Origin: Candidatus Endomicrobiellum trichonymphae
GTDB taxonomy: Bacteria; Elusimicrobiota; Endomicrobiia; Endomicrobiales; Endomicrobiaceae
DNA length: 64,000 nt
Direction of reading: 5' to 3'
Assembly (NCBI RefSeq): GCF_002355835.1
Contig: NZ_AP017459.1
Location: 620,001 to 684,000 of the forward strand
Part shown: positions 36,142 to 45,190 of the stretch, piece by piece
Layout of the letters: every line of letters begins with the position of its first letter
How positions within the stretch are numbered: the first letter of the stretch is position 1
Translations under genes and position numbers: made by a program
Notes under the pieces: model-generated
The model's database searches: none
The model's input: only the letters and a program-made list of their open reading frames with translations
What the model was told of the DNA's origin: nothing

Positions 36142-36349
36142 TCTTTTCTCCTCTATTGCAAAATGATACTACCCCCCCCCTACCCCATTATGGGAATATA
36201 CAAAATTTACTCTGATTATTACAATTCAGTTAATCTCTGAATTACAATAATTCCAAAACCGGTCATTGTCGTTTATTCTTTTTCTAGTTATGCTGTTTTA
36301 AGACTGTTGATAATTCTGATTTTCAAAACGCGGGTTAAATAATATACAA
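36142..36349. other. Spacer where rpoN would be expected; C9 tract
   Basis: Contains C9 at 36172-36180 followed by TA and CCCC, so the minus strand reads GGGGTA then G9 then TAGT. AATTCAG/CTGAATT arms near 36225-36245 form a small hairpin. No recognisable sigma-54 gene residue remains, although rpoN commonly sits between lptB and hpf. Confidence 0.45.
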
Positions 36350-37069
36350 TCACATCTTGAAATTATCGCCTAGATACACTTTTCTGGCTTTGGGATTCTC
36401 AAGCAACTCTTTTGCACTTCCTTCAAACATAATTTTCCCTTCATGAATTATATACACTCTGTCAATAATTTCGAGAGTTTCTCTGACGTTGTGATCTGTT
36501 ATAAGAATACCGAGACCTTTTTCTTTTAACTTTTTAGTAACTTTCTGCACGTCATAAGTCGTTATCGGGTCAATTCCGATGAATGGTTCATCTAAAAGCA
36601 AAAATTTTGGATTTGTTATCAAAGCTCTTGCAATCTCAAGTCTTCTTTTCTCTCCGCCAGACAGTGTGATGCTTAATTGTTTGCACTGTTTTGTTAGTCC
36701 GAAATCCTCAAGCATCAAATTGACTTTTTCTTTCTGTTCAGCTTTTGAAACGGGAAGCATCTGGGCTATGGACATAAGATTATCTTCAACAGTAAGTCCT
36801 CTAAATATTGACGATTCTTGGGAAAGATATCCAATTCCGGCTCTCGCTCTCTTATACATAGGCCAGTTCGTTATTTCTGTATCGTCAAGATAAACACTAC
36901 CGTCATAAGGCTTTATGATCCCGACCATCATATAAAAAGTTGTGGTTTTTCCTGCGCCGTTAGGACCGAGCAACCCTATAATTTCGCCTTGTCTTACGCT
37001 TATGTTTACACCGTTTACAATCGTTCTGTGTTTGTATCTTTTGAATAAATCTTTGGTTCTAAGTATCAT
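36350..37069 (-). CDS. lptB: LPS export ABC transporter ATP-binding protein
   Basis: 239 residues. Walker A GLLGPNGAGKTTTFYMMVGI, Q-loop GYLSQESSIFRGLTVEDNL (LptB-typical), signature LSGGEKRRLEIARALITNP, Walker B KFLLLDEPFIGIDPI, H-loop ITDHNVRETL. Drives LPS extraction from the inner membrane with LptFG. Its start overlaps the lptA end by 4 nt. Complete, which implies the cell still exports some lipid A-like glycolipid even though kdsA and hldD are broken. Confidence 0.94.
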   Translation of the reverse strand: MILRTKDLFKRYKHRTIVNGVNISVRQGEIIGLLGPNGAGKTTTFYMMVGIIKPYDGSVYLDDTEITNWPMYKRARAGIGYLSQESSIFRGLTVEDNLMSIAQMLPVSKAEQKEKVNLMLEDFGLTKQCKQLSITLSGGEKRRLEIARALITNPKFLLLDEPFIGIDPITTYDVQKVTKKLKEKGLGILITDHNVRETLEIIDRVYIIHEGKIMFEGSAKELLENPKARKVYLGDNFKM

Positions 37070-37752
37070 TTTGTTTTATCTTCCATTTCAATTTTTCCTG
37101 CGACTCCTCCGTTCATGATTATTTTTTTATTGTCAGAGGCAATATTAAAGATCATTTCATCTGCCTCGTAAAATCCTTTTCTATCGTCATAAGAAATATG
37201 AGCAATTGGTCTTTTTTTATATTTTTGAAAGATTGCATTGAGAGTTTTCCCGTTAAAAACGGCATTATCTGAATAAACCGTACCTGATGAAGTCTCAATT
37301 ATGACGTTATCATAAGCACTTAAAGTTTCCAGATTCCTGTCAATATAAATTTTCTGTGCATGTAAAATAATAGGTAGAGTTAAACTCGAATTCTGCGCAA
37401 AATATTTAGCTACGGTATTATCTCCCCAGAATTTCCCTTTTTTGTCATTTATATAATAATTTGCAAAATTCCCGCACACTTCAAACCGTTCGCCACTTTG
37501 CATTTTTGACAGCAATATAACATTATCAAACGCTGAAAGAATAGAATTTTTTTTATCATAAATCATTTTAGAAGCTGTCATAACATTTCCATCTGTAACA
37601 ACTTTTGAATTGCCTTTTAGAATCGTAATTTCTCCGGCTTTTCTTACCTCCATTTCCTTTCCCGTTATAAGAGTTTTTCCAGAAATACCGCCGGCAAAAG
37701 AAATAACGGTAAATATAAAAACAATAAATAATGCAATGTTTAATTTAATCAA
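37066..37752 (-). CDS. lptA: LPS transport periplasmic protein LptA/OstA-like
   Basis: 228 residues with signal peptide (LNIALFIVFIFTVISFAGG) and a beta-jellyroll of repeated strands such as GEITILKGNSKVVTDGNVM and TLSAYDNVIIETSSGTVYSD, the OstA domain pattern. Bridges LPS across the periplasm. It sits between lptC and lptB with short overlaps at both ends. Sequence of the family is loosely conserved, so the call leans on fold pattern and context. Confidence 0.8.
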   Translation of the reverse strand: MIKLNIALFIVFIFTVISFAGGISGKTLITGKEMEVRKAGEITILKGNSKVVTDGNVMTASKMIYDKKNSILSAFDNVILLSKMQSGERFEVCGNFANYYINDKKGKFWGDNTVAKYFAQNSSLTLPIILHAQKIYIDRNLETLSAYDNVIIETSSGTVYSDNAVFNGKTLNAIFQKYKKRPIAHISYDDRKGFYEADEMIFNIASDNKKIIMNGGVAGKIEMEDKTK

Positions 37753-38281
37753 TTAAAATCCTTTGGTTTTTAATAACTATCTTATCTAATTTTGTATCGG
37801 ACCTAAAACTTGTACCGCATACAGTTCCGCTCGGTCTTGTAATCTTAACGTTATTATTACTGTAAATCAGTTCTTCTTTTGCATTATATATTAAACTCTC
37901 AGTCTGGAGATATTCATTGTTTGCGCTGTTTACGGTACACTTACCATTGCCTTTAATATCGTAAGTATCCATATTTATATCGGCACTTTCAGCAACAAAA
38001 GTTGAAATATAACTGCCTTTGTCATAAAACTTTATTACGGGGAGTTTTAAATGAGCGATATTTTCGCTTTCATTTACAATGGCAGACTCCGCTTTTAAAA
38101 TCATTTCCAATTCCCCTTCATGTGTTTCCGTTATTGTAAACTCTTCTATAATCTGTTCAGCTATGGGCAGAGTTTCCTCAATAGCAGTTTTTTTCGCGCT
38201 GCAAATAAAAAACCTAAAAACAGAAAGAAAAAGAATTATAATCATTAAAAACCATATAACATATCTTTTAGAAAAATTCAT
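37745..38281 (-). CDS. lptC: LPS export system protein LptC
   Basis: About 178 residues: an N-terminal transmembrane anchor (YVIWFLMIIILFLSVFRFF), then OstA-like beta repeats (EGELEMILKAESAIVNES, DINMDTYDIKGNGKCTV, LIYNAKEELIYSNNNVKI). The frame is open to 38338, overlapping kdsC; the ATG at 38281 just before the anchor, preceded by GGGAA, is preferred. It ends overlapping lptA by 8 nt. Links LptB/F/G to LptA. Confidence 0.8.
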   Translation of the reverse strand: MNFSKRYVIWFLMIIILFLSVFRFFICSAKKTAIEETLPIAEQIIEEFTITETHEGELEMILKAESAIVNESENIAHLKLPVIKFYDKGSYISTFVAESADINMDTYDIKGNGKCTVNSANNEYLQTESLIYNAKEELIYSNNNVKITRPSGTVCGTSFRSDTKLDKIVIKNQRILID

Positions 38282-38301
38282 AACGGTTCCCATTTTATAA
38301 G

Positions 38302-38844
38302 TCATGTCGATATATATCTGTTCAAAGATTTTTTCCACTTGCCTTTTGCTTTCACAATAAGTTCTATTACTTCCCTTACAACGCCTTTCCCGCCGCTGAG
38401 AACTGAAACATAATCAACATATTTTTTTACTTCTTCACAGGCATCTATAGGACATACTGAAAGTCCTGCCACCCTTAATACCGGTATATCTATTATATCG
38501 TCGCCTATATATGCCGCTTCGGACGTTTTAAAACCGTTTTCTTTTAATATTCTTTCCAAAGCCACCACTTTGCTTGTACAGTTTTGGACAAGATAATCAA
38601 TGCTCATATCCTTTGCGTGTTTTTCGACCTGAAAAGACCGCCTGCCCGTTATCCATGCGGTTTTTATTTCCGGAGACATTTTTAAAAGTTCATTATATCC
38701 CATTCCATCTCTAACATTCCATATTTTTATCTCTTCGCCACTGTTTAACAATATTATTTCACCGCGCGTTAAAACACCATCGATGTCACAAGCCAAAAGT
38801 TTAATGTTTTTTGCTCTTTTTATAATATCTTTTTTATTTTTCAT
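38302..38844 (-). CDS. kdsC: 3-deoxy-D-manno-octulosonate 8-phosphate phosphatase KdsC
   Basis: 180 residues, HAD family: motif I LLACDIDGVLTRGEI, motif II AWITGRRS, lysine motif NCTSKVVALERILKE, motif IV AAYIGDDIIDIPVLRVAG. The C-terminal tail GGKGVVREVIELIV is the KdsC-type substrate lid. Produces free KDO for lipid A core. It remains intact although the enzyme that makes its substrate, KdsA, is broken immediately upstream, leaving a possible moonlighting role or ongoing decay. Confidence 0.92.
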   Translation of the reverse strand: MKNKKDIIKRAKNIKLLACDIDGVLTRGEIILLNSGEEIKIWNVRDGMGYNELLKMSPEIKTAWITGRRSFQVEKHAKDMSIDYLVQNCTSKVVALERILKENGFKTSEAAYIGDDIIDIPVLRVAGLSVCPIDACEEVKKYVDYVSVLSGGKGVVREVIELIVKAKGKWKKSLNRYIST

Positions 38845-38912
38845 TTAACGGTTTTAAAATCAAAAATATGCTAGAAAACTGTTCAGTCAGTATTTTTTTT
38901 AACTTCTAAATT

Positions 38913-39347
38913 TCATTTTAGCACATTGTCTATAACTTTTATATATTCAAGTATCTGTTTAAAATATTTTAAGTTGACGCTGTTTGAGCCGTCGGAAAGA
39001 GCTCTATCGGGATTCTCATGAACTTCCAAAAATAATGCGGCGATCCCTATCGCTGCCGTCGCTTTTGAAAGAGGCAAAATAAACTCTCTATTCCCGCCGA
39101 TACGTGTTCTATGTCCGCCGAGGATCTGAACACTGTGCGTAGCATCAAAGATAACCGGATATCCCGATTGTTTCATTATTTCCAAGATCCTGAAATCTAC
39201 AACAAAATTGTGGTATCCAAAAGAGCTCCTCTCTCGGTAAGGGATAAATTTTTACTACCAAATTTTTCGGCTTTTTTAACGACGCTAAACATACCTTCTC
39301 AGGAGCCAGAAACTGTCCTTTTTTTATATTGATAGGTTTGCTCGTAA
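38913..39347 (-). pseudogene. kdsA: Truncated KDO-8-phosphate synthase KdsA (N-terminus lost)
   Basis: Minus-strand pieces: KPINIKKGQFLAPE, then in a shifted frame KKAEKFGSKNLSLTERGALF and GYHNFVVDFRILEIMKQS, continuing as the open stretch YPVIFDATHSVQILGGHR, REFILPLSKATAAIGIAALF, LEVHENPDRALSDG. These are residues from about 110 onward of the usual 280; the catalytic N-terminal part is absent and replaced directly by hldD sequence. One frameshift near 39300. Dead. Confidence 0.88.
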
Positions 39348-39733
39348 ATCACCTTTATGGTATTCATTTGGACCGAAAACATTGAAAAATTTTATACCGG
39401 TAGCTTTATTGAAATAATTGTTATTCAAAAGCCACAAATCAAACATATGCAACATATGCTTTGAAAAACTGTACATATTTAAAGGGATAAAATTTTTATT
39501 TTCGATATGTCGTCGTGTCATAGTCGTATTTTTTGTTTCCATACGTTGCAGCGGATGAAGCGTAGATAAAAGGAAATCCAAGTTTAAAAGCCCAGAGGAA
39601 AAGAACTTTAGAATATTCATAATTGTTTTTTATATAATGATTGGCATTTGAAAAAATTGTCGAGCTGCATGCACCAAGATGTACAATGGCTTGGGGTTAT
39701 AAAACCCGCACCGCCGGTTAGTACTATCATAAA
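39348..39733 (-). pseudogene. hldD: Truncated ADP-heptose epimerase HldD fused by deletion to kdsA remnant
   Basis: From an ATG at 39731-39733: MIVLTGGAGFI (Rossmann N-terminus), then KPQAIVHLGACSSTIF, NNYEYSKVLFLWAFKLGFPF, IYASSAATYGN with the catalytic Ser-Ser-Ala-Ala, then LNMYSFSKHML (catalytic Tyr/Lys) and KFFNVFGPNEYHKGDLRA, after which the sequence jumps into kdsA. The region between GAGFI and KPQAIV is missing and several frameshifts occur. HldD makes the heptose for LPS inner core. Confidence 0.85.
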
Positions 39734-39937
39734 AACCCCTTACATTTCCGAGTATATATTGTATAAAAGATACTTTTATCTGTCAATTTATTCATGGGTT
39801 TTAGACAGGCGGCAATGAACTGTAAAAAAACTGCAGAACAAGCGATATAGCTACATAGCGGCAATAATATATCCTCACTGTCTTTTTTTGATGATAAATG
39901 ATATTTTGTCATTCTATTGCGGCAACGTTTTATATGA
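39734..39937. other. Spacer before hldD remnant, no gene
   Basis: A minus-strand frame (39727-39960) exists but has no family features and overlaps the end of mfd. Nothing further seen. Confidence 0.4.
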
Positions 39938-42900
39938 TTAAGTTCGTATATAAAATACAAGGCAGGACAGGAATTTTTCGAGATATTCTACAGTATTTGT
40001 ATCAATCATATCTTTTTTTAATTTAAATGCATAATATTTACCTGTTATAAATTCTATTATTCTTGAATAATCATTTGTAAGTTTGGTTATGTCTGCTTTT
40101 GAAAAATCCGCTTTTCGCGAAAAATATAGGTATATATAATTATTATCTTCAGCTATTCTTTCAATATCAAGTTTTTCAGCAGTAAGTTTTAAATTCGTTA
40201 TCTCAAATAACATTTGTGTTTCATTCGGAATTTTTCCGAAACGGTCAAGAAGTTCGTTCTTTATATTTTCTATCGCTTTGATATTCTGTGCATTAGAAAG
40301 TTTTCTATAAAATAAAATTCTTATATCTTCGCCTTCAATATATGTAGGTGGAATTAACGCATTAATCTGCAAATCTATTACAGTGTTCTTTTTTTCTTGC
40401 GATTCAACCGCATCTCCTTTAACTCTTTTCCCCTCTTCTTCAAGGAGTTTTGCAAACATATCGTAACCTATATCCCTTACAAAACCGTGTTGACTTGAAG
40501 AAAGTATGCCACCTGCTCCTCTTATTTCCAGATCTTTAAGAGCAAGTCTAAAACCCGATCCCAATTCGCCAAATTCTCTAATAGCTTCGAGTCTTTTAAC
40601 GGCTTCATCGCTCAAAGTCTTGTCTTTATAAAATAAATAACAGTACGCTTTTTTTCTGTCTCTGCCTATTCTGCCTCTTAACTGGTAAAGCTGTGAAAGT
40701 CCGAAATTTTCCACTTCTTCAATTATCATCGTGTTAACCGACGGTATATCCAAGCCGGATTCTATTATTGTCGTCGCCAGCAAAACATCCAATTCCATAT
40801 TTATAAATTTCCACATAATTTCTTCAATATCTTTTGCTTTCATCTGACCGTATATGATCCCAAGTTTTATGCCCGGCACAAGTTCTCTGATACTTGCAGC
40901 TTTTGTAAGAATTGTTTCAATTTTATTATAAACATAAAAAACCTGACCGTTTCTTGAAAGTTCCGCTTCAATAATATTTTTAATTAGATTCTCGTCATAT
41001 AACGAAATACTTGTCTCTATAGGCAGTCTGCCAAACGGCGGAGTTTCTATTACCGACAAGTCTCTAAAACCCGATAACGACGAAGATAAAGTTCTGGGAA
41101 TAGGAGTTGCCGAAAGCATTAAAATATCAATATTTTTTTTCATTGACTTAATCTTTTCTTTCTGCTTTACGCCGAACCTGTGTTCTTCGTCAATTACCAA
41201 TAAACCCAAATTTTTAAATTTCACGTCTTTTTGTAAAAGTCTGTGTGTTCCGATTATAATATCAATCAGTCCGTTTTCCAAATCCTGAGTTATCTCTTTT
41301 TGTTTTGCTTTAGTCTGAAATCTACTAAGCACAGCGACTTTTATCGGAAAAGGAGAAAGCCTGTCACAGAAAGTATTGTAATGCTGCTGTGCCAGAACAG
41401 TGGTAGGAACTAAAATGGCAGTCTGCATGCTTTCATGAACTGCTTTAAATGCAGCACGCACAACAACTTCCGTTTTGCCGTATCCAACATCACCGCAGAC
41501 AAGCCTTTCCATGGGGTAGGGTTTAAGAAAATCGTTTTTTATGTCTTCAATAGCTTTTAGTTGGCCAGGCGTTTCATCGTAAGGAAATGTATTTTCAAGT
41601 TCTTTTTCCCATGCCGTCCCCGGACCAAAAGGTTTTCTTTTTATCAAGCTTCTTTGAACATAAAGTTTTAAAAGTTCTTCCGCAAATTTTGCAGCGGCTT
41701 CGCGCGCTCTTGATTTTACTCTTTCCCATGCGAGCGTATCCATAGAATACAGTTTAGGTTTAACGCCCTCAACGCCGATATATTTTTTTATGGTTTTTAT
41801 TTGTTCTGGCGGGATATAGAGTTTATCGCCGTTTTTATATTCTATGCATAAATATTCCGAGATGCTGTTTTCTCTTGAAATGGTTTTAAGTCCTATATAA
41901 CGCCCAATTCCGTATTTTTCATGAACTACATAGTCGCCCGCCAATATTTCCCAAATACCCTCTAAACGACTGCCCCCCCTTATTTTTGGAAAACTTACAG
42001 GCTTTTTCTTATAAAGCATTTCGCGGCTTGAAATACATGTAACTTTTGCATTTTCCAAATAAAATCCCCGCGACAGACTGCCATATAAAAATTCAGGATT
42101 TTTATAATTCCAGCGGTTTTCGTAAAATAGGTCTAAAATACGTTCGCGGTCGCTATCGTTTGCACAGTAAATTTTTATTTTTACATCATTTTCGGCAAAA
42201 TCTTTAAGGGAATTAAAAAAAAGATTTACATTGCCTTGGAATCCCGTAAAACTTTTATAACCCTGATACTGCGACATGGCATTTAATGGATCGTTTATGA
42301 TAAGTTCATATTTATCAAACGATTTTTCCGCTTCTTCACCAATCAGATAATCAAAATACAACATGGTGTTCTCTTTGTCATTGATGTCAAAATAGTCTTT
42401 GATTGTCGAATTGCATTCTGAAAAACTGACAGGTAGTATTTTGATTTCGCTGATAAAAACATTTGAAAGCTGACTTTCCGGATCAAAAACTCTTATGGCT
42501 TCGACTGTATTATATTTAAAAAGTATTCTGACAGGCATCTCACCTGCGACAGTCCAAACATCTATTATTTCGCCTCTTACCGCAAATTGCAGTTTGTCTT
42601 CAACAAAGCTTGTTCTTGTGTAACCAAAAGAGGAAAGAGATGTCACTAAATTGCTGAAATCACATTTTTGATTTTGTGCAACGTTAATACCGATATTGTT
42701 TTTGGAATCTAGTACTGGAGAATTAATTGAAATGTCCGTAGCGCACACAATAAAACTTTTTAGATTTTTTATTTTGTCTGTCGCGAAAGTTCTCTGCTGC
42801 ATGTTGTCTGAAGGGAGAATAAAGATATCAGGAGCAGAGTGCGAAGATTTAACGACAGGAACATCGAGTTCACAGTCCTGAGGTGTATGGAAAGCGGAAT

Positions 42901-43084
42901 TAAAAAAAGAATGCAAATCGTCATAAAAAGAACTGAGTTCCTCATCTTTGACAAAAGCAAACATCCGAAAATCCGAAACTTCATTAATATCACCACCGAT
43001 GCTGCTTCGCATTTCGGATATGCGTCTAAATAAATAATGGGCTTTACCGCTGCCACCAATTCCTGATAAATAGATTTTATTCAA
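39938..43084 (-). CDS. mfd: Transcription-repair coupling factor Mfd
   Basis: 1048 residues, about 100 shorter than most Mfd proteins but with all parts: UvrB-like N-terminal region (GGSGKAHYLFRR, FSNLVTSLSSFGYTR, RGEIIDVWT), CarD-like RNA-polymerase-binding domain (GDYVVHEKYGIGRYIGL), RecG-type translocase (CGDVGYGKTEVVVRAAFKA, DEEHRFGVKQKEKIK, LSATPIPRTLSSSLSG, TTIIESGLDIPSVNTMI, QLRGRIGRDRKKAYCYLFY) and the C-terminal TRCF domain. Displaces stalled RNA polymerase and recruits UvrA. A C7 run falls inside the frame near 41970. Confidence 0.95.
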   Translation of the reverse strand: MNKIYLSGIGGSGKAHYLFRRISEMRSSIGGDINEVSDFRMFAFVKDEELSSFYDDLHSFFNSAFHTPQDCELDVPVVKSSHSAPDIFILPSDNMQQRTFATDKIKNLKSFIVCATDISINSPVLDSKNNIGINVAQNQKCDFSNLVTSLSSFGYTRTSFVEDKLQFAVRGEIIDVWTVAGEMPVRILFKYNTVEAIRVFDPESQLSNVFISEIKILPVSFSECNSTIKDYFDINDKENTMLYFDYLIGEEAEKSFDKYELIINDPLNAMSQYQGYKSFTGFQGNVNLFFNSLKDFAENDVKIKIYCANDSDRERILDLFYENRWNYKNPEFLYGSLSRGFYLENAKVTCISSREMLYKKKPVSFPKIRGGSRLEGIWEILAGDYVVHEKYGIGRYIGLKTISRENSISEYLCIEYKNGDKLYIPPEQIKTIKKYIGVEGVKPKLYSMDTLAWERVKSRAREAAAKFAEELLKLYVQRSLIKRKPFGPGTAWEKELENTFPYDETPGQLKAIEDIKNDFLKPYPMERLVCGDVGYGKTEVVVRAAFKAVHESMQTAILVPTTVLAQQHYNTFCDRLSPFPIKVAVLSRFQTKAKQKEITQDLENGLIDIIIGTHRLLQKDVKFKNLGLLVIDEEHRFGVKQKEKIKSMKKNIDILMLSATPIPRTLSSSLSGFRDLSVIETPPFGRLPIETSISLYDENLIKNIIEAELSRNGQVFYVYNKIETILTKAASIRELVPGIKLGIIYGQMKAKDIEEIMWKFINMELDVLLATTIIESGLDIPSVNTMIIEEVENFGLSQLYQLRGRIGRDRKKAYCYLFYKDKTLSDEAVKRLEAIREFGELGSGFRLALKDLEIRGAGGILSSSQHGFVRDIGYDMFAKLLEEEGKRVKGDAVESQEKKNTVIDLQINALIPPTYIEGEDIRILFYRKLSNAQNIKAIENIKNELLDRFGKIPNETQMLFEITNLKLTAEKLDIERIAEDNNYIYLYFSRKADFSKADITKLTNDYSRIIEFITGKYYAFKLKKDMIDTNTVEYLEKFLSCLVFYIRT

Positions 43085-43627
43085 ACTATTGTCTCTTCAT
43101 CAACTTGTAAAAATTTTATCCGTTTCTCATATTCACTTTTTTATCTTTCACCTTTCCCAACTATCAATTTCTTTAAAAACGTTCTGGGCTTTATAAAGAT
43201 AAACTATTTTTTGCACATAACCACCACTACACTAATTTCGTAATTGCGCCCAAATCTTTAAGTAATTTGTCACTTACCGGCGTTTTATTCTTAATTTTCT
43301 TTGCTTTTAACTTTACCGCTCCGCCAACAAAAAGCTCATATACTGAAAGCAGCACATCTCAAAGTCCAGTTGTCAAGCGCATTCAAAATAGTTGTTTTTG
43401 TTGTTCTTTCGAGCGTTTTGAGAATCTTATTAAGTATTAAGTTCTTCACAAAACACTAAAAATTTGGATTTTAACAATTCAAAATCGTATTTTTTCTGCA
43501 TCATTTTTCTTTCCTTTTTATCTGACACAATAAGATTTTCTGCCTATAAGTCTTTTATTCTTGCAAACTCTTTCGTAGAAAGAACTTTTATAGCAGATTT
43601 TATTGTACATCTTTTTACAAAAGCTGC
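43085..43627. other. Eroded sequence between mfd and the rloB remnant
   Basis: No intact gene. Minus-strand frame-hopping gives short coding-like patches (MMQKKYDFELLKSKFLVF near 43500, LSVYELFVGGAVKLKAKKIK near 43330) that I cannot assign to a family. Base composition looks like old coding sequence, so probably a further decayed accessory gene. Confidence 0.35.
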
Positions 43628-44025
43628 TAATTTATAAATTCATTAAGCCTTTTAACTAAATTAACTGTAATTGCAAGATTTTTTTTATTATTTGACATTG
43701 CTATCGTATTCACGCAATAATTTCTCAGCAAAATATATTGCATTCTCTTGTCTTTATTTTAAAAATGTATACATTTTTTCATCATTTTTCTTATATCTTT
43801 TAGAGTTTTCATTGTACTTTCTTATGGCAATATCAACTAAACTCAACGTGTTTGCACCAGTACCGCATATCTCTCTACTTCATATATTCCTTATTGATAA
43901 TCTCTTTCTTGAACAGTTTAAAATAATTTGGTTCTGCTTTTTCTCCTTCACAAACTATTAAAATAACTCTAGTTTTCATGGTATTTATTTTACGCTTTTT
44001 TCCATTCATGTACAAATTTATTCAT
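43628..44025 (-). pseudogene. rloB: Broken RloB-like protein of an Abi-type ATPase pair
   Basis: From an ATG at 44023-44025 (MNKFVHGKKRKINTMKTR) into RVILIVCEGEKAEPNYFKLF, the TOPRIM-like N-terminal motif of RloB, then after a stop REICGTGANTLSLVDIAIRK, and further RQENAIYFAEKLLREYDSN and the conserved end TVNLVKRLNEFIN with TAG at 43628-43630. Three frameshifts, and the FDRDDF section is deleted. RloB accompanies an AAA15-type ATPase (RloA) in restriction-linked loci; its partner wreck is directly upstream. Confidence 0.75.
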
Positions 44026-44513
44026 TTATTTACCCTCAAGATTTACCAAAAAGGATTCAATATTTCCTACAAACGAAATTGTATCATATATTCTTTATCG
44101 TAAGAAGCATTATTTTCACTTTAAAATCAGATAATTAATAAAGGCAAGACATCCCGCATCTATCTTTTTCAGTAAACCAGATTTGGACTCTTCTAGAAAT
44201 TTGCCCACCAAACTTTGCGCAAACGGTTAAAAATAATACTTCTCCTCTTGTTCTCTTATTTAATCCTTTTCCTTTTTGAAACTCTTCCGAGCATGATATT
44301 GTTTTAAATTCTCTTGAATACAATGGTATTTTTTCTTCGTTTTTTTTCGTTCTAAAAAGCCACTTTTTAATAACTTTACTATCCGTTTAACTCACATCCA
44401 AACTTGTATTTTTCTTTATCAATCAGGACGGTCTCTGGTAATCAGTCCTCTTTCACGCATCCATTTATTTAATCGTGGTAAAACCTGTCTTTTTATGTCT
44501 GGCATTCTTTCCT

Positions 44514-44963
44514 TTATTTTGCTTTAACAGCAATGTTGTTGGGGTCAACTGTCTTCAAAAGATCGCCGTTTGTGTTATAGAAACCGTAATGTCCATTTAT
44601 ACGAATAATGTTTCCATTAGAGTCCCTGACATAAAAATAATCAGGCTTCCCACTTCTGATATTATACCACACATCCACGATGTTTCCGTCGCCATCTAAA
44701 GGCACATCTGCAGAAAGACCCTTTAGGACACCGTCGTACCCTATCTCTATCCAAAATCCGCTAACGCCAACTGGATAGATAGACTTCCCTGTGTTGTCGA
44801 ATTTCCATCCCGTTATAGAGTTCAAATTTAGCTGCTTTGAATATTTCTTTCCCATATCTTTTAGCTGATCCAATGTTTTTGCGTCTGGTGCAACTCCTTT
44901 CACTGCGGATGCTACGTTTACAAACATCAACAACAACATTAAGCCTGCGATTAACTTTTTCAT
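44514..44963 (-). CDS. Exported protein of unknown function inserted within the rloA remnant
   Basis: 149 residues, intact. Signal peptide MKKLIAGLMLLLMFVNVASA, then a mature domain of about 125 residues with two similar beta-rich segments (GFWIEIGYDGVLKGLSAD; YFYVRDSNGNIIRINGHYG, then YNTNGDLLKTVDP). No cysteines in the mature part. GGAGGAA lies 6 nt before the ATG. I do not recognise the family. It is the only undamaged gene between 43.1 and 45.6 kb, sits inside a dead ATPase gene and is less AT-rich than its surroundings, which suggests later arrival and continued selection. Confidence 0.7.
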   Translation of the reverse strand: MKKLIAGLMLLLMFVNVASAVKGVAPDAKTLDQLKDMGKKYSKQLNLNSITGWKFDNTGKSIYPVGVSGFWIEIGYDGVLKGLSADVPLDGDGNIVDVWYNIRSGKPDYFYVRDSNGNIIRINGHYGFYNTNGDLLKTVDPNNIAVKAK

Positions 44964-45028
44964 TTACTGTTCCTCCCTTTATTTATTTTATAGTCTACTT
45001 CTCTTTAAACGATTCAGCTGTCACTTCC

Positions 45029-45190
45029 ATCCTTTGCCTCCTTTTTTGACAGACAGTATCTTTTCAAACGTCTCGACCATCTTCTGGACGTCTGTGGCTG
45101 TATCTGACAGCCACAGACTGTGTGTTTCTGGCGCGGACACAGTTCCCACACCGTTTTCTTTAGAAGACACCACAGCTTTGCTTTATAACT
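45029..45190 (-). pseudogene. Fragment of an unknown gene in the insert, with a 12-bp palindrome
   Basis: Minus-strand frame AVVSSKENGVGTVSAPETHS, LWLSDTATDVQKMVETFEKI, LSVKKGGKGWK ending in TGA near 45029. It has coding-like composition but no start and no family that I recognise. It lies just upstream of the exported-protein gene within the segment that interrupts rloA. Confidence 0.35.
45090..45118. repeat. Perfect 12-bp inverted repeat with 5-nt loop
   Basis: GTCTGTGGCTGT (45090-45101), loop ATCTG, ACAGCCACAGAC (45107-45118). GC-rich for this genome and without a T-run, so not an ordinary terminator. It lies in the foreign insert and might be a relic of a recombination site or an mRNA structure. 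Confidence 0.7.

Noticed and set aside
41960-41985. C7 tract in mfd as a phase-variation site
   Set aside because: It is short, in frame within an intact housekeeping gene, and explained by the local codons.
44400-44504. Second AAA ATPase (DUF4143-type) start, MPDIKRQVLPRLNKWMRERG
   Set aside because: Only about 28 codons before stops; it may be such a fragment in the insert, but too short to call a gene.
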